NCBI RefSeq assembly: GCF_018143015.1
Contig: NC_054756.1
Location: forward strand, 19,489,361 to 19,553,360
Source of the DNA: Lytechinus variegatus
Taxonomy: Eukaryota > Echinodermata > Echinoidea > Temnopleuroida > Toxopneustidae
Direction of reading: 5' to 3'
Length of the DNA: 64,000 nt
The notes beneath the pieces were generated by a model. The model had not been told where the DNA came from and ran no database searches. It saw only the letters and a program-made list of their open reading frames with translations. The translations under genes were made by a program, and so were the position numbers. Positions within the stretch are counted from its first letter, which is position 1; every line of letters starts with the position of its first letter. Below are positions 10,081 to 21,800 of this stretch, piece by piece.

Positions 10081-12850
10081 CTAGAGGGGTTAAAGAAAAT
10101 GATGATATAAAATGGAAACATATAATAGACTATAAGTATGCTCATCCTCTGTCGAATCAGGGACGGTACTTAATTTCACGTCCTATTCGAGGGACGGAGT
10201 GTTTTCACTACAGCCTGCATCTATTGAACACGGGAGACACTTTTACACAAAACGCAGGCTTTAGTCGCCCTTACTGGGTGGGCTCGAACCCATGGCCCTG
10301 AGAAGCGAGGGGCTGTAGCACTGCCCCCCCCCCCCCCGAACCCAGAATTACCTAGTGGGTCCTACGTGTGTTAATTGGCATGGGCAGCACTCCCTACAAA
10401 TCTGGTACTCGTATTAAAAATGGTTGAAATGCAACCAAATCGAACTTAATTTTTAGTGACCCCCCCCCCCCTCTTTTGCCTTTCAAATTTCTCGTGACTA
10501 AAATTAATTTCATAGGGTGAAAGTTATTAACCCCCCTTTTTTAATCAAATCTAAACCAGCACTCCCTGTTCCCTATTCTCACTGTTAACAGAATTACGCT
10601 TGTGAAATATACCTTGAATATATTCAATCAATTTCCAAGTATTTTTAAATATATTTATTCTAATGTATGCTTATCGATTATTTGAGACACATTTCACCAG
10701 AAATTCAGACTCTGCTTTTACCAAATACACAGAGCACATATTCTTTTTTTATCAAGAATGTTATTAGCCAATTGAAAATTCAATTGGTCAAACTGGTTCT
10801 GAATTTGCTTTACCCTGACAGTATTCCCCATAGTATCCAAAGGGACAGGAACACCAAAATGTCTGATATGAATTTTTGCTCGGATTCAGTTATGTCCTCA
10901 GATCCAGCTGGCACATAATGAGGGTAAAGGTTGTGCTTACTAAGTGTTGAAATTTCAATTTGGGTGGCAAAATTGTTACAAAATGCTTGAATGTATCCGT
11001 TTTATTTCATTTGACTAAAAGTGCAAGGGAAATTACAAGTTGGAATGGAGAAAACATGTCAGCTATTTTTTATCTACAAATCATCAAAGTCACCCAGAGG
11101 AAGGATACATGGACATCAACATGAGATCTTTTGAAAATAAATGCAGCTACCCTGTCATCATTTTGAGGTGATATCTACTTTTATTTTTGAATTATACTAA
11201 TAATGGAATAATATTGAATCACTATGCTCTCATAAAAGGATAAATTAACCGCATTTTCAATTTTAACTCCTGCTAACATTTATATGAATATCATTAACAT
11301 TATACGAAAATGGAAACTCCATACGAGCTTTAGTATACATTATTTTGATTCATGCTGACTTGTCCAACCAATTATCGGACATTTTGCTCACGAGCCTACG
11401 ATGATGTTGATATCGGGGCAGATCAGGCTTTTTTTCTCTCTCTCTAAACTTTTTGTTGAACCAAAAATGTATGACATGGTTTATATACATGATGAAAGTG
11501 AAGTTATCTGTTTTTGTCAGAATTCTTCTTTTTTTTCTCTATCAGTATGTACTTAATAATACCACCTCCCAATTGTTCAATGTTGATTACCGATCATAAT
11601 TATCAATATTAAGATAAAGATTGCTTTACAACAGTTGCAATAGGTGTTTTTCATGATTTCATTATGCTGAAACACGTTTTTCGGAAACATCGCTTTTTAC
11701 CAAAAAAGTATGAAAGAAAGAAAGAAACGGTCTTTTTTTCTTGTATTTTATATGACTGAAGTTTTCAATAACTATTATCATAAGCAATTCTGTTGTTTAA
11801 CCTATTGGTCTCTTCTGTAGATCAATCTTTTGATTAAAAACTTTGTGTATAATTATGAAATCTGATGAAGTAATTACTCCAGTCTTGTATTTGACTCTTT
11901 TCCCGCCACTTTTCAATTTAGTTAATGCACGCCCACCATTTTGTGTGTCACATCTGGCTTTTTTTCTCTCTCTAAACTTTTTGTTGAACCAAAAATGTAT
12001 GACATGGTTTATATACATGTCATACATTTTTGGTTCAACAATGTATGTATGACATGGTTTATATACATGATAAAAGTGAAGTTATCTGTTTTTGTCAGAA
12101 TTCTTCTTTTTTCTCTCTATCAGAATGTACTTAATAATACCACCTCCCAATTGTTCAATGTTGATTACCGATCATAATTATCAATATTAAGATAAAGATT
12201 GCTTTACATCAGTTGCAATAGGTGTTTTTCATTATTTCATTATGCTGAAACATGTTTTTCGGAAACATCGCTTTTTACCAAAAAAGTATGAAAGAAAGAA
12301 AGAAAGAAAGAAACGGTCTTTATTTTCTTGTATTTTATATGACTGAAGTTTTCAATAACTATTATCATAAGCAATTCTGTTGTTTAACCTATTGGTCTTT
12401 TCTGTAGATCAATCTTTTGATTAAAAACTTTGTGTATAATTATGAAACCTGATGAAGTAATTACTCCAGTCTTGTATTTGACTCTTTTCCCGCCACTTTT
12501 TCAATTTAATTAATGCACGCCCACCATTTTGTGTGTCACATCTCAATCTCTGTATCCAATTCAGAAGTTCAATCGGATTACGAATTCATTCTTTGACTTC
12601 TCAAATATTTTAAACGGTCCGTCTGAAAAGATTACTACTGAATTGACATATTGTTATACTGAAAAGTGTTTAGCTTCTTGTATACACATTGCAGTATTTA
12701 ATTCGCATGGCCGCATCCATTTAAGACGTGGCTTTTTAGGCACCCATGGTCATTTCCCGCCTTTCACGCTGTTGATTGATACTATTGGTGGAGTGACCAC
12801 GAGAGTATATTCCAAAACCAAACAGCGTTGGACTATTCTAATTCACACCC

Positions 12851-12883
<33 letters not shown>

Positions 12884-15800
12884 CCATTCAATGGCATGTT
12901 ATTATTTCGTAAAACAGCAGAAATCTGTTTGCAAACACCTGCATTCTGTACAACTGACTACAATTGACTTTTCTTAACACGCCTACTCTTCATTGTCATA
13001 ATGCTTCGATGCTACGTTGTATGTTTTGTATACTAAAAACATCTACATCCCCTTTTATATTATTCATACAGACTGGAATTGGTCACGAATATCCTTTCCG
13101 TTGATTCCAAAATAAAGGGAAGAGAGAGCGGGGGGGAGAATATGGTTTACCTAAATCATGTCAGTTATGCTTATTATGTATAGAATGCATATTAATGCCA
13201 GTGACGTTCCCTCAGGTACATGGAGAAACCATTCTCATTTTTGTTTCGTACACTTGACATGTATTAAATTTTCTTGCATATTATGCAGTTGTTTTTTCCC
13301 GCCATCTTTCAGTTTTAATCCTACAAGCTTATACCTTTTATGACAACGGCTTGGTCCAATTAAGTAGAGTCCTTAATTCAGATAAAATTCCATTTATTTG
13401 ATCTTTCAACATACCACTTTGTTAAAAGATGATTAATAGTGGGCTTCGTATGTATTCACCCTATACTTCTCAAATATTTTAAACAATTCGCCAAAGAAGA
13501 TTACTACTGAATTGACATACTGTTACTCTGTAAAGGGTTTTGTTTATTGTACACGCATTGTAGTATTTTAATTTGCATGCCACATCAACAGTTTTCACCA
13601 AATAAGGCGTGGCTTTTATGCACTGGTGGTCATTTCCCGCCCTTCACGTTATTGTCGATAACAAGCATGAGAGAACATTATGCATTGACTTGGCTCATGC
13701 AATTAACCCCCCCCCCCCTCTCTCTCTCTCTCAGCCTATTTGTCCTGGACGATTTTTACTGATTGGGAAAACCATAACCATGGGCAAACCATAACCATGG
13801 ACCTACCATAACCAACACACACACGCCCGGGCCTGCGCCCTCCACTGATTCACTTACCCCCAGTGATTCACCTTACCCACTGATTCACTTTCCCCGAAAG
13901 ACTATTCAGGGTGTGTGTATGCGTGTACTGTTATGGGGTTGAAGTGTGCTGGGTGTTTGGTAGTCGTGTCGTACAAAATAACAACAGTCCAGACTACCTA
14001 TTTAATGGCATTTCATTTACGTAATCTGCATTTCTGCGATCATCTGCATTACGCAAGTCTACCTTTTCTGGAAGCGTCGACTAGATATGCCTGTATACTG
14101 TATCGTCAGTTTTGTACAAAAGAAAGAAAAAAAAATCATCAGTATAGTATCCTTTTATCTTTTATCAACGAACGTGTATTGATTGATGCAATTGCTGTTA
14201 TAACAACCATTCTTTGAGCCAATTATAAAGGAAGAGAGATTCTGAGAAGCCAGATATTATACTTGGTACAGAGTCTTGGCTTGAACAGGACATCAACCCC
14301 GGGGGGGGGGGCACTCGACCAAAAAAGTGGTGGGGGTGTGCCGCGGGCGAGACAAAAACGGGGGCCTTGGAGCGGGCTTATTGTAAAAAGGAGGGTCCTC
14401 GGAACGCGCTTCGGAACGACAAATGTTTGTGAAAACGGGGGTCCTTGGAACGGATCGCCAGCGTGTGAGCGCGTATGCATCCCTACGGAACGGTCATGCA
14501 TGCATGATGCAGCTAGCGCGGCCTCCGCCGGGGAGCTCCGCGGCCGCTTTTCACCAAAATTGCAGCTCATTCAACGCGATCGGAGCGGCGTAACGTAAAA
14601 TATGCGAAGCTTTGGAGCGGATTTCTCTCTTCTTTTTTCTCGATAAGAAGAAAATGCTATGCCTTGGAGCGGCTTTCTTTGTTCTTTTTCTCAACAAGGC
14701 AAAAATGCTATGCCTTGGAACGGAAATTTGAGTGTAAAAATGGGGGTCCCCTCCGCGGCACATACCCACTATGCATTATATACTGAGTGCCCCCCCCCCC
14801 CCGGGACATCAACTCAGCAGAAATCTTCCCAAGTAACTTTAATATATTTAGGAAAGATAGGAACTCCAATGGAGGCGGAGTCTTTGTTGCCATCAACAAA
14901 AAGGTCCCATGTTTTGAAAGGAAAGATCTTGTAGATGAGGATAATGAAGTTGTTTGGTGTGAAGCCTCCCTCCCTGGCCAGACTATCCTGATTGGTGCAT
15001 TTTATAGACCACCGGGAGAAAATATAAACCCTATTAATAGGTTGGGAGAAAGTTTATTTAAGATCAACAGTTGCACCAGGTCTCCTCATGTTATTCTTGG
15101 TGGTGATTTTCACGTCCCAGGATTGACTTGGACTGCTAACGATGATGTAACTTCACCTAAAGGGAACCTCCAAAAGTCATTGTTAAACTTAATCGACGAC
15201 AATCATTTGACCCAGATGGTGACTTTTCCCACAAGGCACCACCAGAATGGAACCGAGAATACACTGGATCTTTTGTTAACAACACATCCTTCCCTGATTA
15301 CAGAAGTCAAGCCTGTCGCGGGTCTTAGTGATCATTGCACCGTTAAAGCAAAGTTCAGCACTATCACCAATCTTCCCAAGAAACCGCCACGAAAGATCTT
15401 TCTGTGGAAGAGTGTAGTTTCTGATGACATTAAAACCAAAACTCAGGAACTGCATACAGATTATTTTAAAAGACACCCCGAGCTGAAATCTGTTGAGGAA
15501 AATTGGTCATGGTTTAGGGACACACTGAAGTCAATAGTATCTGACACAGTGCCTACTAAGACAGCTAAGGATAACATTCGCAAACCCTGGTTCACGCGAA
15601 AACTCAAGCGCCTATGTAGCAAGAAGGAAAAGGCTTACATTAAGGCTAAGCGATCTAAGTCACATCAAGACTGGATTAATTTCATACAGATTCGCAAGTT
15701 AGCTAACAAATCTATTCGGTCTGCACATAGGCAGTATGTTAAGGACCTAACTGATAATGCCAGTGTTAAAAACTTATGGAGATATGTACGTTCAACAAGG

Positions 15801-18800
15801 AAAGATAACGTGGGTATCCAGCCCTTGAAAGTCAACGATCAACTTTTTACTAAGGATCAAGACAAAGCTTGTGCCCTGTAAAGACAGTTTGAAAGTGTGT
15901 TCAATCGTCAGAGTCAACGCCCTAACTTAAAAATGCCCGGAAATCCTTTTCCTGAGATGCCGCCTATTGTCATTGACACTAAAGGAGTAAGAAAACTACT
16001 GCGGAATATTGATACCTCGAAAGCTATTGGACCAGACCAGATCCCAAATCAAGCTTTGAAGTTGGCAGCAGATGAAGTTGCTCCCGTATTACAACACTTG
16101 TTCCAGCAGTCTCTAGACTCGGGCGACCTCCCAGAAGATTGGAGAAAAGCAAATATCACACCTATCCATAAAAAGGGGTCGACCACGGACCCAGCAAATT
16201 ATCGCCCTGTCTCGTTGACAAGTGTTTGTTGTAAGTTACTGGAACATATAATTGATTCAAACTTAATGGCTCACTTAACAAAATGGGACATACTGTCTGA
16301 AAATCAGCACGCTTTTAGGAAGGCAAGATCTTGTGAGACTCAACTTATCTTAACAGCTCATGATTTTACCATGAACATTGATTTTGGACTTTACAACTGA
16401 TGTAGCTATTTTGGATCTTTCGAAAGCTTTTGATGTCATGCCACATCATAGCCTCCTTACCAATTGGACTTTTATGGGATTCGCTCTAAAACCAAGAAAT
16501 GGATATCATCCTTCCTCACAGAGAGATATCAGAGAGTTATTGTAAATGGTGAATGCTCGAACTGGGTCCTTGTACTCAGTGGAACTCCGCAAGGCACATT
16601 ACTCGGGCCCCATTTATTTCTTCTCCACATAAATGATATTGGGAATGGAGTGAAGAGTACCACCAGACTCTTCGCGGACGATTGCTTAGTCTACAATACC
16701 ATTAGATCATCTAACGATGTGGATCAGTTACAAACAGACCTCAACACTCTGGTCGACTGGGCTAAGACCTGGGGAATGGCATTTAACCCGAGTAAATGCA
16801 CAACGATGCGGATCACAAGAGCCAGAAATCCGGTCAAAGCATCCTACCAGATGATGGGAACTGACATTGAGGAGACCTCCCACAGCAAATATTTGGGTAT
16901 CATCCTGCAGAACGACATGAGATGGAATAAACAGGTTGAGAATTCAAGAAAAAAGGCGATGAAAGTCCTTAATTTCTTGAAAAGGAACTTTTACCAATCC
17001 TCATCTAAGACGAAGGAGAAGCTGTATACTATGCTGGTTAAGCCTCATCTTAACTATGCGTCTTCAGCTTGGGATCCCTACACAACTACAAACATAAAAG
17101 ATCTCGAAAGGGTCCAGAATGCAGCAGCTAGGTTCACCACCAACACTTACGGGCAAGACTCTAGTGTTACTGCTCTGAAGCACTCCTTGGGTTGGATCCC
17201 CCTCCAAGAGGAAAGACAGGGTTCCCGAATCACCAGTTTATTCAAGATGATCCACGGTTTAATGGACGTCAACTACAAGGAATACATCTCTCTGAAGGAA
17301 AATCGAGCAAGACGTGGTCATGATCAACAATTCTACATTAAACATGTCAGAACAGACAAACATGCAAACTCATTTTTTCCGAGGACTGACAAAGACTGGA
17401 ACCATCTCCCCTCCTCAGTTATATCCCAACCATCCTTAGCAACTTTTAAGTCAGCACTCAAAAAAACCATAAAATCGGAACCTTAAGCTGGTGACCGTAC
17501 GCGACACACCTCCAGTTTAAACACCTGTTTATGGCGTCTTTTGGAGGATTCCTACCAAGTACCAAGAGGGGTGGCGGACCACTCCCTCACACTATCATGA
17601 CTATAGAATGTATATTGATGTCAGTGATGTTCTATTCAGGTATAACCATTAAATGTAAATATCGTCCTTGACATGTATTTAAATTACTTTTAGGCTATGT
17701 AGATTTTTTTCCCGCCAATTTTATGATTGATTCCAAAATGCAATACCCTTTGTTTGACAACGGCTTAATCTCTTTATTTAATTAGGCAGAGTCCTAACTT
17801 AGAATACGATCTCATTCTTTAACTTTTCCAACTAAAGAAAAAAACACCTTTTTAATCAAAAGAGATTGGATTCATTTCAGTTTACTTGCAAAAGGGGTTA
17901 GGTCCACAATGATATTTTAAAAAAATATAGAAAAATTGAAGACAGGTAGATTTCTTTTATACCCAATTTTATTCACATGGTAGGGTAATGTATCGTGACA
18001 ATTTAGTTTCTCATAAGAATATTGCATTAAGTGAGAATAAAAAAGCATGTTTTTTCTCGGAATGGTCCAAAGTGGACCTAACCCTTTTGCAACTAAACTC
18101 TTCATTTCTTACTTGAATATTAAGATAAAAGGGCAGTTGAAGCAATTAATGTTCGTGAAATGGGGCGTTGATGACATTTGAACGACACTTTGATTTCATT
18201 GCAAAGTAACCGTGTCGATGAGATTAATATCACTGTGTTATAGTCTGGCAAATTTATAGTCTGGATAACTCTTCTAGTAAAATTAATGTATGAGTTCGAT
18301 TACTAAATAATTATTATTTAGTAGGAGATCTATCCAGATTGATAAATTTTGTTTGAGAAGAATGTCAGACGAAATATCAGATAGTGTGAAATCCTGGATA
18401 TTGGGAGGTCATGGTTAGTATTAGGTCAGGTTTGTAGAGGTGTGAAATAAACTTACCTGGACAATCCGGGACATAGGTTTCCCAGTCACCATAGTAACCA
18501 CAGGTCAATGTTTGATTCGTCCTCGAAGGATTAATATCACAATCAAAGAAGACTTCATCATAGACTGCGTAGTTGTCATTCAATGTCTGCCATGAGCTGA
18601 AACTGGCATGCATGGGTGCAGTGGGCGTGGCACACCCGACCGTACAGGTAGGAGGAGGGTTTGTCCAGTTCCCAGATGCAGTACACGTGATAGATGCGGC
18701 GCCATCCTTGATACTCGGTGGTGGACAGACGTTGGCGAAATCGATGACGTCACTTGCGTTGTAAAGATAACTATCCTGCTGTGATTGGTCGCCGTTTAAA

Positions 18801-21800
18801 ACGTATCCTGGATTAAAACAGTCTGATGGTGATTCTGTTGACAAAAAATAATGCAAATCAGATCAAATTTCTGTGAGAGCCACATTTTTTTCTTCGTCAG
18901 AATAGGCTCTCACCGATGATAATACCACCACAATGGTATGGATGTAGAGATTGAAATTATAATAACCCAATCTGCTAACAAAGTCCAGCAATCACTTTTC
19001 CTATATCCACAATCGAGATGAAGAAATACTAAAAATCCATTTCATTTTGTTCCCAACGCCCAGGACTGCTGTAAAAATATTCAAGAAAACGATTGATTTA
19101 ATGGCCTCTCCATGTCACCAAAAATTGCAATCACAATGTATGTTTTATCAATTATTGTGGGCATACAAATTTTATAGACATATTATCACTAAAATGAAAT
19201 AGAATTAAAATATTGTGAGTAACGCACTGTCTTTCAAATTGATCGCTATTGAAGTTCGTTCATAATAGTCATTATGATTAATATGGCTAGTGTTAAAAAC
19301 TACGCTATCATATGTTATTATGGTATCTTCAATATTTTTAATCTTTTATCCGCTCCCTTTCACTCTCAAATCTAAACATCATTGTCTTACCATTTATTTG
19401 ATAGACCCTAACTTGAAAATCTGATCCGCACAATTGTCTTGAATTTCCTGAACATGGTCTGTTACATGTATCATCACCATCTGGTTGACCCAGAACATTG
19501 TAGGGAGCAAAGAATCCACCACAAAGGCACTGTGCGCCTGTTTGAAGTCCAAAGTATCTCATGTTCTGATCAGCACAAATATCTCTGCATAGTTCAATTG
19601 TCATCTCTTGAGATTGACAGAACTGAGCTTGTGGTCCACATGCATTCTGACATGTATCGTAAGGGTATGTATTTCTTTCACAGTAAATCAGATCAGGAAG
19701 GGGTTCTCTTCTGCTATTGTCATAGAAACATCCAAGATAGGTGTAATCTGAACAAAGAAAGAAAAAATTCAAATAATAAAGAAGAATAAAAGTGGATTGA
19801 AAAAAAGTGGCTTTTAGTCAGGTTGAATTTAGCCCCACTGTCCTCACAAACGACCATATACAATCAGGTACGTATCATTACACAGAAGCGTATACATGTA
19901 CTTCTTCTTTACCATGTTTACCATATTGTGGACCTCCGTGATAATATAAAGACACATGTTCGTGTGTTTTCAGCAGATGCTTTATCATAACAGTCGTTTT
20001 AGATAATAAATTTGATGGGTGAGTCCCCTTTTCCTAAAATCTGCGGTTTTTAGCTAAAGTCACGGTCATGATTTTGGATAGTATATAGTCAAACCAAGCA
20101 AATCACGATCCACTGGCATTGTCCTATGATATAAACCTGTGTGCCCTACTCACAATTATACTGTAAACCGGTGCAATTTCATACTGGATTATAATTGTTT
20201 AATATCTTGCACTTTAATTTGGGAAGTATATCGTCAGAGAAATGCGACTTGGGGATTTAAGAATCGCTGCAAGCATTCCAGAGAGTACCGATTCTGAATT
20301 GATTCATCGAAGCAGAAGATTCCCTCTCCCTCACTCTCTCTCACACAAACACAATCTTTCTCTCCCTTTTTCCTTTTCTTCCTCACTTCATTTCTCTTTG
20401 ACAATTAAACTATCTCTCTTCATTTTCAACGCTATGAGCTGATAAAATGACGGACAAAAATAGTAGGCAGACACTAGACAGTATTCATTCACCGGCAATA
20501 GAGTCAACTTTTGGCTTTTTGTCAAAGAAAATATCTGTTCATTGTGAAATAAGAATAGGTAAAAGGCATGGTATTTTGTTTGTAATATGACTTCAGATAT
20601 CGTCGTGATAATTTACACGTGTTGACATCATCATGAAAGTTTAGAATTAGATTTGGAAGAACTGCGTCGTATTAAAAAAACGGCATCGTTTGAGTAATCT
20701 CTTTAAATTTCTAATCATACCATTACATCTACAGTTACAGAACATCGTGATGTCAATAAGATCTTCGGGCGTTCTGTATAATTATTATTCATTCATGTCT
20801 TATTCACCCTTTTTTATTTTTTATTTACTCTGTTTACTTCTGACAAGGGTTTAAAATGATTCACACATAAGTGCCCTTTAAAAAAAAAGAAAGACACATT
20901 GCAATATTCTTGTTCTATCGTACAACTTCCATGCGGAATTATCATTACCCCCGTAACCCTGTCCCGTCTCCGTCATTTTCTGAATTTCCCATCCCTTTGA
21001 CTTCCCCAAATTAAAGCTCAAAGCCATCTTTACCCTTCTTCTTTGACCTCTTTTAATCTTGCCGAAAACTGAATTTCGAGTTCCCAGTCTCTTCCCCGGA
21101 AAAATAATGTCTATGGAGGGACGAAAAAGAACGCTCATGGTTATTGAATCAACTTGTTACCATTAATTTGTAGTTGAACCATTATGATGGAGGTTATATG
21201 TATCGATCCGAACTTTTCCTCCAGTGTTCGCAAGTACTTTATTTGTGTCCCCTATGAAAGCTTGCCATTATTTTTTATTCGTATAGACGATGAGATTTGT
21301 TGATGACGTCATTCAGTGTACTGGCCATCTTATTATAAATATGAATATTTTCTATCGTTCCTTTGCTTGATCATCAGTGATCGGTCATTTTTCATTGGCG
21401 AATTATCCCATATCCAAACAGATACAAAGATATTGGTGGCTAATAAAGTTCTCACTAAAATTAAACCTCTACAAGACTTGAACCCCACCCCCTCATTACT
21501 ACATTTTAGGCCTTATAATGAACCAATATTTTTGTCGCCGAAATAAACTTATAAAGAGGACGATATGTCTCATACTTTGCATAGTGCTTCATTGTATAAT
21601 TATTTGAGACGCAAATATTTTATTTTTACTACTGTACGATATTGCCTGTTTGTTCATTTTTTTTTCATGTTCAAGCTTGAAAGAAGTACTGTTTTGTATT
21701 TTATTACATTTTATCCATTACATTAATTTTGTTAAAAGGTTGTGTTTTATAAATATATGTAAATACAATTATACGCAAGAGAGAAGAGAGATTATTATCA

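Noticed and set aside
14263-14769. Open frames on both strands in the GC-rich block
   Set aside because: They lie in the non-autonomous DNA transposon inserted in the LINE; GC-richness alone keeps the frames open.
18573-18764. Plus-strand frame over the sushi exon
   Set aside because: It is the antisense shadow of the minus-strand sushi exon, which has cysteine spacing and splice sites.
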